DNA of 64,000 bases from Lachnospiraceae bacterium (GTDB lineage: Bacteria; Bacillota; Clostridia; Lachnospirales; Lachnospiraceae): positions 66,233-130,232 of the forward strand of contig JAJQCQ010000079.1 of assembly GCA_021202635.1 (NCBI GenBank). The letters run 5' to 3'. Below the pieces are notes generated by a model. That model worked only from the letters and a program-made list of their open reading frames with translations, was not told where the DNA came from and made no database searches. Position 1 is the stretch's first letter. Every line of letters starts with the position of its first letter. A program made the position numbers and the translations under genes. Positions 36,660 through 47,500 of this stretch are shown here, piece by piece.

Positions 36660-39600
36660 TTATTCTGCGTCCGTAATCTCCGAATGCAGCTGCTGCAGGG
36701 ATTTCACTTCTCCATTTCCATGCTCTTTCACGTAGCGGATGCCGCGCGCGGTCACCCTGGCGGCCGCCATGGTCGTCATGTAAGGAATTTTCGCCTTGAT
36801 CGCGGCCTTCCGCAGATAGCTGTCATCGTGGGCGCTCTCTTTGCCGACCGGCGTATTGACAATCATGTCGATATTGCCGTTCGTGATCAGGTCCAGGATG
36901 TTCGGTCTGCCCTCATAGAGCTTTTTCACCTTCTCCGCCTCGATGCCATTCTCCGTCAGCAGATCATAGGTCGTACCGGTTGCGAGAATCCGGAAACCAT
37001 CCTCCACAAAGCTTCTGGCGATCTCGACCACCTCCGGCTTATCTTTCCTGCTGACGGAGATCAGTACCGTACCGGAAAGCGGCAGCTTCGTCTGCGTCGC
37101 CTCCTGCGCTTTGAAAAAGGCCTCGCCATAGTCCGGGGAGAGTCCGAGCACCTCACCGGTCGAGCGCATCTCCGGGCCAAGGAGCGGGTCAACCTCGGGG
37201 AACATATTGAACGGAAATACCGCCTCTTTGACGCCATAATAAGGAATATTCAGTTCCTTTAAGGACGCGACCGGCGATGGGCGCCCGGTGATCTCGGAGG
37301 TCACGATATCCGTCGCCAGCGGCACCATACGGATGTTGCACACCTTGGATACCAGCGGCACCGTGCGGGATGCGCGCGGGTTTGCCTCCAGGACGAACAC
37401 TCTGCCGTTCTCAATCGCGTACTGCATATTCATCAGACCCTTTACATGCATCTCTTCCGCGATCTTCTTGGTATATTCTTTGATAGTCCTTACATTCTCC
37501 TCCGAGATATGCACAGAAGGAATGATGCACGCGGAGTCGCCCGAGTGAATCCCGGCCAGCTCAATGTGCTCCATCACGGCAGGCACGAATGCGTGCGTGC
37601 CGTCGCTGATCGCATCCGCCTCACATTCCAGCGCATGGTTCAGGAAGCGGTCAATCAGGATCGGCCGATCCGGCGTTACGCCGACGGCGGCTGCCATGTA
37701 ATTCTCCATACTGTCGTCATCATACACGACTTCCATGCCTCTGCCGCCAAGAACATAGGACGGACGCACCATCACCGGATAGCCGATCTCTTTTGCGATG
37801 GCCTTCGCCTCGTCAGCATTCACAGCCATCCCTGATTCCGGCATCGGGATATGCAGCTTCTCCATCATCGCACGGAACTGGTCACGGTCTTCCGCCAGGT
37901 CAATAACAGACGGCGCAGTTCCCAGAATCTTCACACCATTCCGCTCCAGATCGGCCGCCAGATTCAGCGGAGTCTGTCCGCCAAACTGCGCGATGACGCC
38001 GAGCGGCTTTTCCTTCTTATAGGTGCTGAGCACATCCTCCAGCGTCAGCGGCTCAAAATACAGCTTATCAGAGGTATCGTAGTCCGTCGAAACCGTCTCC
38101 GGGTTACAGTTGACGATAATCGTCTCAAAGCCAAGCTTTTTCAGCGCCAGAGAGGCATGAACGCAACAGTAGTCAAACTCAATTCCCTGCCCGATACGGT
38201 TCGGTCCGCCGCCAAGAATCATGATCTTCGGCCGGTCTTCTTTGATCGGGTTCTTATCCGGTGCGTTATAGGTCGAATAATAGTAAGCGGAATCCTGCGT
38301 ACCGCTCACATGCACGCCCTCCCAGGCTTCCTCCACACCAAGCGCAATCCGGCGATTCCGGATATCGTCCTCCGGCACCTCCAGAATCTGGCTCAGATAT
38401 TTGTCGGAGAAACCATCCTTTTTCGCTGCAATGAGGGCATCATCTGCCGGAAGCTGCCCTTTATTCACGCAGAGCGCTTCCTCTTCTTCCACCAGCTCCT
38501 TCATCTGCCCGATGAAATATTTCTTTACCTTTGTGATCTCATAAATCTCATCTACGGTCGCCCCCTTGCGCAGCGCCTCATACATCACAAAATGACGCTC
38601 GCTCGACGGCGTAATCAGCATAGAGAGCAGTTCTTCCCTAGACTTCGTATCAAAGTCCTTTGCGTGGCCAAGTCCATAGCGCCCGGTCTCCAGCGAGCGG
38701 ATCGCTTTCTGGAAGGCTTCTTTGTAGGTCTTTCCGATGCTCATGACCTCTCCGACCGCGCGCATCTGCGTGCCAAGCTTATCCTCTACGCCATTGAACT
38801 TTTCAAAAGCCCAGCGCGCGAATTTGATCACCACATAATCGCCATCCGGCACATATTTATCCAGCGTCCCGTACTTTCCGCAGGGAATCTCCGAAAGGGA
38901 AAGTCCGGAGGCCAGCATTGCCGACACCAGCGCGATCGGGAAACCGGTCGCCTTCGAAGCGAGTGTGGAGGAACGCGAGGTCCGCGGATTGATTTCAATC
39001 ACGACAATCCGGTCTGTCACCGGATCATGCGCAAACTGCACATTCGTACCGCCGATGACCTGCACTGACTCTACGATACGATAAGCCTGCTCCTGAAGGC
39101 GTTTCTGTACATCTTCCGAAATCGTCAGCATCGGCGCCGCGCAGAACGAATCACCGGTATGAACGCCCATCGGGTCAATGTTCTCAATGAAGCAGACCGT
39201 AATCATATTGTTGTCCTTGTCACGGATCACTTCCAGCTCCAGCTCTTCCCAACCAAGCACGGACTCTTCCACCAGCACCTGCCCGACCAGACTTGCCTGT
39301 AAGCCGCGCGCGCAGACCGTCTTCAGCTCTTCACGGTTGTACACCAGGCCTCCGCCCGCACCGCCCATGGTATAGGCCGGACGAAGCACCACCGGATACC
39401 CCAGCTCATCCGCAATCGCGAGCGCCTCCTCCACGCTGTAGGACACCTGGCTTCTCGCCATCTCAATGCCCAGCGCATTCATCGTATTCTTAAACTCAAT
39501 GCGGTCTTCGCCACGCTCAATTGCGTCCACCTGCACGCCGATGACCTGCACGCCATATTTATCCAGGATTCCCTGCGACGCCAGCTCCGAGCAGAGGTTC

Positions 39601-39887
39601 AGGCCGGACTGTCCGCCCAGGTTCGGCAGCAGTGCGTCCGGACGTTCCTTTGCGATGATCTGCTCCAGACGGGAAACATTCAGCGGTTCAATATAGGTGA
39701 CGTCCGCAATCTCCGGGTCTGTCATAATCGTCGCCGGGTTCGAGTTGACCAGCACAATCTCATATCCCAGCTTTTTCAATGCCTTGCAGGCCTGCGTGCC
39801 GGAATAGTCAAACTCACACGCCTGGCCGATGATAATCGGGCCGGAGCCAATAATCAGTACCTTATGAATATCTGTTCTCTGTGACAC
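36660..39887 (-). CDS. carB: Carbamoyl-phosphate synthase large subunit
   Basis: 1075 residues from a GTG at 39887 (VSQRTDIHKV), with GGGAGG seven bases upstream. Two ATP-grasp halves (SGPIIIGQACEFDYSG; GGGPNRIGQGIEFDYCC) and a C-terminal MGS-like regulatory domain. Makes carbamoyl phosphate for pyrimidines and arginine. The small subunit gene carA is not next to it, which is less common; a leader hairpin lies upstream. Confidence 0.96.
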   Translation of the reverse strand: MSQRTDIHKVLIIGSGPIIIGQACEFDYSGTQACKALKKLGYEIVLVNSNPATIMTDPEIADVTYIEPLNVSRLEQIIAKERPDALLPNLGGQSGLNLCSELASQGILDKYGVQVIGVQVDAIERGEDRIEFKNTMNALGIEMARSQVSYSVEEALAIADELGYPVVLRPAYTMGGAGGGLVYNREELKTVCARGLQASLVGQVLVEESVLGWEELELEVIRDKDNNMITVCFIENIDPMGVHTGDSFCAAPMLTISEDVQKRLQEQAYRIVESVQVIGGTNVQFAHDPVTDRIVVIEINPRTSRSSTLASKATGFPIALVSAMLASGLSLSEIPCGKYGTLDKYVPDGDYVVIKFARWAFEKFNGVEDKLGTQMRAVGEVMSIGKTYKEAFQKAIRSLETGRYGLGHAKDFDTKSREELLSMLITPSSERHFVMYEALRKGATVDEIYEITKVKKYFIGQMKELVEEEEALCVNKGQLPADDALIAAKKDGFSDKYLSQILEVPEDDIRNRRIALGVEEAWEGVHVSGTQDSAYYYSTYNAPDKNPIKEDRPKIMILGGGPNRIGQGIEFDYCCVHASLALKKLGFETIIVNCNPETVSTDYDTSDKLYFEPLTLEDVLSTYKKEKPLGVIAQFGGQTPLNLAADLERNGVKILGTAPSVIDLAEDRDQFRAMMEKLHIPMPESGMAVNADEAKAIAKEIGYPVMVRPSYVLGGRGMEVVYDDDSMENYMAAAVGVTPDRPILIDRFLNHALECEADAISDGTHAFVPAVMEHIELAGIHSGDSACIIPSVHISEENVRTIKEYTKKIAEEMHVKGLMNMQYAIENGRVFVLEANPRASRTVPLVSKVCNIRMVPLATDIVTSEITGRPSPVASLKELNIPYYGVKEAVFPFNMFPEVDPLLGPEMRSTGEVLGLSPDYGEAFFKAQEATQTKLPLSGTVLISVSRKDKPEVVEIARSFVEDGFRILATGTTYDLLTENGIEAEKVKKLYEGRPNILDLITNGNIDMIVNTPVGKESAHDDSYLRKAAIKAKIPYMTTMAAARVTARGIRYVKEHGNGEVKSLQQLHSEITDAE

Positions 39888-39912
39888 TGTGTGTCCTCCC
39901 TCATACAATCTA

Positions 39913-39939
39913 CGAGCCTGACACTTTCTGTCAGGCTCG
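39913..39939 (-). promoter_or_regulatory. Hairpin in the carB leader
   Basis: CGAGCCTGACA and its exact complement form an 11-bp stem with a five-base loop, 26 bases before the carB start. No U-run follows, so it is either a processing site, a weak terminator for leuS, or part of pyrimidine or arginine control; undecided. Confidence 0.5.
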
Positions 39940-40007
39940 CCAAAACACGTTGCACGTGTGTGATCTACGTTCCTGTAGTCCTTATGGTTTTCTATCGTTC
40001 CGAAGCA

Positions 40008-42422
40008 TTACTTTACAACAATATTTACAATCTTCTTCGGCACATAGATTTCCTTCACTACTGTGCCGGTCAGCTTCGCACCAAGCGCCTCGCGGCCCTT
40101 TGCAATCGCCTCTTCCTTTGAGATATCTACCGGAATGGAGATAACCACTTTGGTCTTGCCATTGATCTGCACCGGAATCTCGATCTCATCGTCCTTCATG
40201 GCGTCCGCATCCGCCTCCGGCCATGAGGTATGGAAGACGGAATCCGTATGTCCGTACATCTCCCAGAGCTCTTCCGTAATGTGCGGCGCAAACGGCGCAA
40301 GCAGCTGGATAAAAGTCTCGATGGTCTCACGGTCAACGCCGCCGGATTTTCTTGATACGTCGATCAGCTTATTGTTGTACTCCATGAAACCGGAAATAAC
40401 GGTATTCAGGCTGAAGCTCTCCAGACGCTGGGTGATGTCATACACCAGCTTGTGGCGGATCTTGACCATCTCTTTGGTCTCTGCCACGTTCGCTTCCAGA
40501 CTGTCGCAGGCAAGCTTCCAGAAACGGTTCAGGAAACGGTAGACGCCATCGATCCCGCGGTCGTCCCATTCCGCATCCAATTCCGGCGGTCCCACAAAGA
40601 GCTCATACATACGCAGTGAGTCGCAGCCATAGTCGCGCACCAGGTCATCCGGAGACACCACATTCCCCTTAGACTTACTCATCTTAATGCCGTTCTTACC
40701 GGTGATCATGCCCTGGTTGAACAGCTTCTGGAACGGCTCGTCAAAGTCGATCACGCCGATATCGCACAGGAACTTCGTATAAAAACGGGAGTACAGAAGA
40801 TGCAGTACTGCGTGCTCCACGCCGCCGATATACATGTCAACCGGCAGATATTTGTCCGCTTTCTCTCTGGAAACCAGCTCTTTGTCATTTTTATTATCCA
40901 CATAGCGCAGGAAATACCAGGACGATCCCGCCCACTGAGGCATGGTATTCGTCTCGCGCTTTGCGTCCGCACCGCAGACCGGGCACTTGCAGTTCACCCA
41001 CTCATCGATCGCGGCCAGCGGAGATTCGCCCGTACCGGTCGGCTCATAAGACTCTACCTCCGGCAGGCGCAGCGGCAGCTCCTCCTCCGGCACCGGAACA
41101 TTCCCGCAGTGCGGGCAGTGGATAATCGGGATCGGCTCGCCCCAATAGCGCTGGCGGGAGAATACCCAGTCGCGCAGCTTATAATTCACCGTCGCGCGGC
41201 CGATGCCCATCTCCTCAATGATATGCGGCGCTTCTTTTTTGAGCACCGCCGATTCCATACCATTCCAGTCGCCGGAATTGATCATCGTGCCGGATGCGGC
41301 GGTATACGCCTCGGTCATATTTTCAATCTCCTGGCCATCCTTTGCGATCACCTGAATGATCGGAATGTTAAATTTGGTCGCAAACTCAAAGTCACGGTCG
41401 TCATGCGCCGGTACGCACATGATCGCGCCGGTACCGTAATCCGCCAGCACATAGTCGGAAAGCCAGATCGGAATCTTCTTGCCGTTCAGCGGGTTGATCG
41501 CGTAGGAGCCGGTGAACACACCCGTCTTCTCCTTGTCCTGCATACGGTCAACATTGGAACGCATGGAAGAATCAAAGATATACTTCTCCACGTCCGCTTT
41601 CGTCTCCGGCGTCGCCAGAGAAACAGCCAGCGCATGCTCCGGAGCAAGTACCATAAAGGTCGCGCCGTGCAGTGTATCCGGACGGGTCGTGTAGACCGTA
41701 ATCTTTTCCTCTCTTCCATCAATGGGGAACTCTACCTCAGCGCCGTAGGATTTGCCAATCCAGTCGGTCTGCATCTTCTTTACCTTCTCCGGCCAGTCCA
41801 GCTTGTCCAGATCGTTCAGCAGACGATCCGCATATTTTGTGATCCGCAGCATCCACTGGCGCATATTCTTCTTCGTCACCGGAGAGCCGCAGCGCTCACA
41901 GCAGCCATTGACAACCTCCTCATTCGCCAGGCCGGTCTTGCAGGACGGGCACCAGTTGATCGGGAACTCCTTCTCATAGGCCAGGCCATTTTTAAACATC
42001 TGGACAAAGATCCACTGCGTCCACTTATAAAACTCCGGGTCCGTCGTATTGACCTCGCGGTCCCAGTCATAGATCGCGGAGATGTCGTTGATCTGTTTTT
42101 TGATATTCTTTACATTCTCAGCGGTCGAAATTGCCGGATGGATGTGCTTTTTAATCGCGTAGTTCTCCGCCGGAAGGCCAAACGCATCCCATCCCATCGG
42201 ATGAATCAGGTAATACCCCTGCATCAGCTTATATCTGCTCCAGACGTCCGAGATCACGTATCCTCTCCAGTGACCTACATGAAGTCCGTTTCCGGACGGG
42301 TATGGAAACATATCCAGGCAATAATATTTCGGCTTCTTGCCATCGTCCACATTCACCGGGTGCTCCTCCCAGTGTGCTCTCCACTTCTGTTCGATGGCTC
42401 TGTGATTATACGGTGCTGCCAT
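40008..42422 (-). CDS. leuS: Leucyl-tRNA synthetase
   Basis: 804 residues from the ATG at 42422 (AGGAGGAG upstream; open frame begins earlier). Class I: HIGH-type motif PSGNGLHVGHWRGY, editing domain (TTRPDTLHGATF), KMSKS motif (IKMSKSKGN). CPSCKTG with CCERCG and CPHCGN with CPVCGA are zinc-binding insertions. Confidence 0.97.
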   Translation of the reverse strand: MAAPYNHRAIEQKWRAHWEEHPVNVDDGKKPKYYCLDMFPYPSGNGLHVGHWRGYVISDVWSRYKLMQGYYLIHPMGWDAFGLPAENYAIKKHIHPAISTAENVKNIKKQINDISAIYDWDREVNTTDPEFYKWTQWIFVQMFKNGLAYEKEFPINWCPSCKTGLANEEVVNGCCERCGSPVTKKNMRQWMLRITKYADRLLNDLDKLDWPEKVKKMQTDWIGKSYGAEVEFPIDGREEKITVYTTRPDTLHGATFMVLAPEHALAVSLATPETKADVEKYIFDSSMRSNVDRMQDKEKTGVFTGSYAINPLNGKKIPIWLSDYVLADYGTGAIMCVPAHDDRDFEFATKFNIPIIQVIAKDGQEIENMTEAYTAASGTMINSGDWNGMESAVLKKEAPHIIEEMGIGRATVNYKLRDWVFSRQRYWGEPIPIIHCPHCGNVPVPEEELPLRLPEVESYEPTGTGESPLAAIDEWVNCKCPVCGADAKRETNTMPQWAGSSWYFLRYVDNKNDKELVSREKADKYLPVDMYIGGVEHAVLHLLYSRFYTKFLCDIGVIDFDEPFQKLFNQGMITGKNGIKMSKSKGNVVSPDDLVRDYGCDSLRMYELFVGPPELDAEWDDRGIDGVYRFLNRFWKLACDSLEANVAETKEMVKIRHKLVYDITQRLESFSLNTVISGFMEYNNKLIDVSRKSGGVDRETIETFIQLLAPFAPHITEELWEMYGHTDSVFHTSWPEADADAMKDDEIEIPVQINGKTKVVISIPVDISKEEAIAKGREALGAKLTGTVVKEIYVPKKIVNIVVK

Positions 42423-42504
42423 TTTTTTCACTCCTCCTAATTCCTGTCCCGCATTGGTTTTTATGTGGGACGCAGGCCGCGCCATTGCGCGCTTATTCCC
42501 CGCT

Positions 42505-42534
42505 ATTCTATGCCCGAACAGCGGTTTTTGTCAA
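42505..42534 (-). promoter_or_regulatory. leuS promoter
   Basis: TTGACA (42529-42534) and TAGAAT (42505-42510) on the minus strand, 18 bp apart. The leader to leuS is only about 75 bases, too short for a T-box. Confidence 0.7.
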
Positions 42535-42541
42535 GTTATTG

Positions 42542-42886
42542 TTATCCTTTCTGCATAGCCAATTCATTGCTCACGGCATTCTCCACGAAACTGTTAAGGC
42601 TGATCTGATGCGATGCCGCAAAAACCGCCGCTGCTCTGTGAAGCTCTGGGGAAATTCGCACATTAAAACTGCCTTTGTATGCTTTCTCAGGCTCTTTCCC
42701 ATCCGCTTCACATAATGCCAGATAATCATCCACAGCGCCATGAAAGTCTTCGACCAGTTCCTTTGCTGTTTCTCCCTCATAAGAAACCAGAGCACGAATC
42801 CCCATAACTTTTCCATAAAACATGCCGTCTGCTTCAGAAAACTCAACACTCCCAATATATCCTTTATAATTCATTATATTATTCAT
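42542..42886 (-). CDS. hicB: HicB-type antitoxin
   Basis: 114 residues. Degraded RNase-H-like HicB fold at the N-terminus (GYIGSVEFSEADGMFYGKV, LVEDFHGAVDDYL) and a ribbon-helix-helix at the C-terminus (FNVRISPELHRAAAVFAASH). It neutralises HicA and represses the operon. Overlaps hicA by four bases (ATGA). Confidence 0.9.
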   Translation of the reverse strand: MNNIMNYKGYIGSVEFSEADGMFYGKVMGIRALVSYEGETAKELVEDFHGAVDDYLALCEADGKEPEKAYKGSFNVRISPELHRAAAVFAASHQISLNSFVENAVSNELAMQKG

Positions 42887-43137
42887 AAAAGCCCCTCCTC
42901 TTCTAACTTTTCAGTTAATTGCTTTACCTGATATTCTAAGAGTTCTTTCCTCGGATGTGGTTTATGAAGTAAAATTGGTGTTCTGCCATCGCAAATAAAC
43001 ATAACTCTGGAGCCACTGGTTTTACCTTTATTAGTTCTAAAATAATCAAAGTACCCAAATAAACGCTCTGCCTCTTCAAACGTAAAATCCTTTGGTTTGG
43101 ATTTTAGCTTTTCTATCAGTTTGTCTTTCTGTCCCAC
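42883..43137 (-). CDS. hicA: HicA-type mRNA interferase toxin
   Basis: 84 residues from the GTG at 43137, seven bases after GGGAGG (an ATG six bases earlier lies too close to the site). HicA double-stranded-RNA-binding-like fold: GQKDKLIEKLKSKPKDFTFE and the active His segment PILLHKPHPRKEL. Cuts mRNA and tmRNA when free of HicB. Toxin-first order is usual for HicAB. Confidence 0.9.
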   Translation of the reverse strand: MGQKDKLIEKLKSKPKDFTFEEAERLFGYFDYFRTNKGKTSGSRVMFICDGRTPILLHKPHPRKELLEYQVKQLTEKLEEEGLL

Positions 43138-43181
43138 GGGCATTCCTCCCTCTTAAAAAAGTTCTCTTTCCTCATGTTATT

Positions 43182-43224
43182 AAAATATCACATTCCAAAA
43201 CTATTTGCAACTATTTTTAGTTGC
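43182..43224 (-). promoter_or_regulatory. hicAB promoter with palindromic operator
   Basis: TTGCAA (43205-43210) and TATTTT (43182-43187) on the minus strand, 17 bp apart. The perfect palindrome GCAACTA-N4-TAGTTGC at 43207-43224 overlaps the -35, as expected for HicB autorepression. The rest of the gap up to 43401 is AT-rich with nothing recognised. Confidence 0.65.
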
Positions 43225-43401
43225 TTTCATATAAAAACTATACTTTTCATTATACATCAATCAGCGGAATACTTTCTCATCCACAAAAAAATCCTGTGGC
43301 AATTTTCTGCAAATTGCGTTATCCTGTTCTGAAAGACGATTACCGTGTATCATCCTTTTCGGTTCTTAACCGTACAATCCTTTTGCAATACCGAGGCTAA
43401 A

Positions 43402-44514
43402 ATGGACAGAACAATCCGTTACCAGATTCAAAAAGAAGATGCCGGAATTCGCGTAGAACAGTTTCTCCGGCGCAGATTCTATTCCAGGCAAAACCTGGCA
43501 CAGTTAAAAAAAGAAGGTGCCACCTGGCGAAACAGCCAGGCCTGTCCTCTGAAAGAAACGCTCTCCTGCGGGGATATTCTGGAGGTGTATATCCGCGAGG
43601 ATTCCTGTTCAGAGAACATTCCGGCTGCAGCCATCCCCCTCTCCATTGTCTACGAAGATGAGGATATTCTGGTTGTAAACAAACCCGCTGGTCTTCCCAT
43701 GCATCCCTCCAGGGACAATTTCTATTATTCGCTGGCAAATGCTGCGATGTACTACTACAGAAACAGCGGCCGCTTTGTCTTTCGCTGCACCAATCGGCTT
43801 GACCGGGATACCTCCGGCCTGACCGTGATTGCAAAGCATCCCGTCAGCGCAAGCGTTCTCGGTTCCATGGTGAAATCGAAGGGAGACGGATCGCGGCCGG
43901 TAATGGAGCGGGAGTACCTTGCGATCGCCTGCGGCGCTGTCACACCGGCAGACGATACTATTTGCGCGCCGCTTGCACGCAAAGAAAACGCTCTGTCTTT
44001 GCATGCATTCCATCCCATGGCGGCGCCGGAACGGTCCATTGAACGCTGTGTCGATTTCGAACATGGAGAACGAGCCGTCACACACTACCGCGTCCTTGAG
44101 ACCAAAAATGGGTACAGCCTCCTCTCCCTCCTTCTGGAGACAGGCCGTACCCATCAGATTCGTGTCCATATGGCATACCTTGGGTATCCGCTTGCCGGAG
44201 ATTACCTGTATCATCCGGCCTGCAGGGTAGCCGCCATCCGGACATATCCTGCTGCGCAGCTGCAGATTCAGGAATCACCGAAGAATCCTGTTTCCACACG
44301 GATTTCCACGCAGATTTCCTCTGTCACCGTGCCCATGGAACTCACCGGTATTTCCCGACAGGCGCTCCATGCATACCGCTTAGCATTTCCGCATCCCATG
44401 ACGGGGAAACGCCTGGAATTCACCGCTCCGCTGCCTGAGGATATGCAAAAATTCGGATTTAGCCGTCTTCTCTCCACTCCACATCAATCGGCGGAACACG
44501 TTCCTCTCTGGTAA
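43402..44514 (+). CDS. RluA-family pseudouridine synthase
   Basis: 370 residues from the ATG at 43402 (GAGG upstream; the frame is open before). An S4 RNA-binding domain at about 15-75 (GIRVEQFLRRRFYSRQNLAQL), then the catalytic domain with Asp in NRLDRDTSGL and the later motif LLETGRTHQIRVHMAYLGYP. Modifies 23S rRNA or tRNA; target not assignable. The 3' end overlaps the convergent GH115 gene by 56 bases. Confidence 0.9.
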   Translation: MDRTIRYQIQKEDAGIRVEQFLRRRFYSRQNLAQLKKEGATWRNSQACPLKETLSCGDILEVYIREDSCSENIPAAAIPLSIVYEDEDILVVNKPAGLPMHPSRDNFYYSLANAAMYYYRNSGRFVFRCTNRLDRDTSGLTVIAKHPVSASVLGSMVKSKGDGSRPVMEREYLAIACGAVTPADDTICAPLARKENALSLHAFHPMAAPERSIERCVDFEHGERAVTHYRVLETKNGYSLLSLLLETGRTHQIRVHMAYLGYPLAGDYLYHPACRVAAIRTYPAAQLQIQESPKNPVSTRISTQISSVTVPMELTGISRQALHAYRLAFPHPMTGKRLEFTAPLPEDMQKFGFSRLLSTPHQSAEHVPLW

Positions 44515-47500
44515 GAAAGATCCGATCCACGCGTATCCCTGACGCGACCGCATACACGGTAAGCATATGTTCTCCCGGGTCCAGCTCCGCCTCCGCGAGG
44601 AGCATCCACACCCAGTTCTGCTTTGTCCCATAATTAAACAGCCTGCCGTTTCCATACATCTTTTCCTGCGGTATCACCTTCCCGTCTATACCAATGGCCA
44701 CTCTGGCAGAAAACTCATCATCGTATTTCAACAGCATCCAGATTTGATAGCTCCCGCCCTCTGCCTGTATGCGGTAGTTGAGAGAGGGTGCCTGCAGAGC
44801 ATTTTCCCAGGAAAGCCCCTCTGCGGCAATGTGCATCGCCAGCCCCGTCCTTCCATCTGTCTCTGACTGTACATGCTCCCAGGCGATTCCCGCCGCATCC
44901 GGCAGCAGATATGCAGTTTCTGAATTCGCGAGAGCGCACTCACAGTCAATCCGGATCGCGCCACCCTTCTCCATAAACATACCCTGATGCATCTTGCGGA
45001 ACACATTTTTGGTGCCGTCAGCCTCACAACTGTATTTCTTTTCTCCCAGGGCTGTCTGCCGACGTACCACATTTTTCAGATACAGGCGGTTGCTCGCCCA
45101 GAACGTTTTCCCGGCGTAAATGACGTCCGGCAGCTCCGCCCGGGCACCGTCAAACAGTTTCTGGAACAGGTCTGCTACAGAAGACGCGTCAAAGGAAAAT
45201 TCATACGGTCCATGCTCTGGTTCTCTGTTGTGTTGTGCATGATAGCTCTCCTGCGGTCCAAGGTTCGAAGCCGTATACCCTTGCGTATAAATCACAATCT
45301 TCGAAAAGGACACATACCGATCCAGCGCCCGTATCCGCAGCATATGTCTGCCGGCAGCGATATACGGCAGACGGAGGTACAGCTTTTCTACATTATTCAT
45401 CACGTTGTTTTTCCAGCTTCCGCGCCATTCGTCCGTAGCGATCGATTCCAGAATGCCCGCGCTCTTGCCATCAAGGAGCACCTCCAGACGAATCCTTCCC
45501 GTGGAATTCAGGGATGGAAAGCGATAGAATTCCAGCAGAAATTCCCCTTCAGAAGTAAAGTACAGTTCATATTCCAGCAGAGCGCCTTTCTCTGCTTCCA
45601 TAAGACTGCCTTCATATCTTCCCAGGCAGTCAATTCTGTGCCAGCCTTCGTTTTCTGTAAAATGATCCGCAAGAACCGAAATGCATCCTCCGCCTTCTGT
45701 ATAACCGCTCTCCGCATGCCAGATTGCAGCGTATCGTTTGTCCTGTATTTCGCCCTCCTGCCGACTGATTTTCTGATTGTCCGCTGCCTGACAGCCTGCT
45801 CTCCAATTGTCCTCTTTCAGGCGCTCTGTCTCCTGCTGACCATGTTCCTGGCGCAGCACATCCTCTTTTGGAATCACCAGCGCCGGCTTACACGCCGGAT
45901 AAAGGGCCGTACAGGGCGGTCGGAATTCCTCCGGCGTCAGGATTCTGTCCCATTTTCCGCCGCACATTTTCTTATTATAATAATACAGCAGATCCCGCTT
46001 CCGGTCATCTGCTTCCCTGAAGAGCGCCGTGCAGGTGTCCGCGTCCACCATTCGTCCCTGATGGTACATCAAAGCGCTTCTGTCCGCATAATAGAAAGAA
46101 ACATTGATCAGATATCCGGCATAAATTTTCAGAGCAAACATCTGTAGAAACGAGTCTCTTTCCTCCTTTGGGAGAGACTGGTGGATCTTCACAGTACGTT
46201 CGAAAAGCTCCTCATATCGGAGCATACGGCGTGCCGCTTCATTCCCATACGCAGTCTGGGAAAAGACGTTCGCTTTCATATGTTCGACCTTCCGCACATT
46301 GGTAATCTGCGTAAAATCGCGGTAGATTGCCGCTGCTTCTTTTCCATGACCGCCTGTAAAATTCTGATCCATCCAGCCTTCTGTAAAGGCGCAGACATCC
46401 CCCGTCGTCGGTTCCTTTCTTCCGATTTCCCAGGCGTAGCGCAAAAAGAAAGTAATGTCCTGCTCCAGCGGCTTGATGGCTCCGGCATTTAATACCCAGA
46501 GCTTTCGGATTCCGTTTTCGTATGATTTTCGCAGTTCATTTTTCATATGTGCGAGCGGCGTGGAATTAAAAAACAGGTAGCTCATACCCGGATGCGCCCA
46601 ATAGGAAGCGTGATAGTACAAGCCGTGTCCTCCCGCGCGCATCTGTTCTTTTTCGTTCGGATAGCGGCGCATATAGCCAAAATTATCATTCGCCCAGATC
46701 AGAGTGATATCCTCCGGCAGATTCAGCCCCGCGTCATACAGGGACAAAACCTCTTTGTAAGGCACGAAAGTCTGGAAAGTATGTGCATTCCCTGTAACCT
46801 CTTTCAGGATTTCACGCTGATCCGTGATCACCTGTTCCAGAAGATTGACCTTTTGCTCCTGCTTCTCTTCCTCAGAAAGGTCCTTTCTGCCGTCGATCTT
46901 TTCCGCGACAAAGCCGCTGTCATGGATGCCGCGCATCCCTACAGTATAGCTCACCTCATACCCCAGGTTCTGCTCGACACTCCCTCTCCAGTAGCGCTGA
47001 ATCATCTCCCGGTTTCTTCCATCAATCGAATAATCATAGGAAACGTCCATGGCGTCATTTTTCTCACACCAGGGCGTCCACTCATTCTGATTGCTCCGAA
47101 GGAGCATATCGCAGTGAGAAGTCCCCACTACCATCCCCATCTCATTCGCGAGCCGGCCATTCTCCGAATCCATATTAAAGGCGTTGACGTGCATCGCCGG
47201 CCAGATATAATTTGCTTTCAGGCGCAGCAGCAGTTCAAAGACACGCGCATAGGTTTTCGGGCCGATGGTTGTTTCTTTCATATAAGCCTGGGACCAGGCT
47301 TCCAGCTCCTCCTCATCATTGATAAAAATACCCCGATACTGCACGGAGGGCGCGTCCGTCTTGTGAAAGCCTTTTTCGAGACAAATGTACGCTTTTCTTT
47401 TTACGGGCACGTCCGCAAACCAGTGCCAGGGAGATACGCCAATCATCTCACAGAATTCATAAATACCATAAATCGTTCCCCGCCGGTCCGCCCCGGCGAT

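Noticed and set aside
37851-39068. Long plus-strand open frame (405 codons)
   Set aside because: Antisense to carB, whose motifs are certain.
40800-42440. Long plus-strand open frame (546 codons)
   Set aside because: Antisense to leuS; composition is that of a mirrored coding strand.
42423-42541. T-box riboswitch before leuS
   Set aside because: Leader from the predicted promoter is about 75 bases, and no T-box core or terminator was seen.
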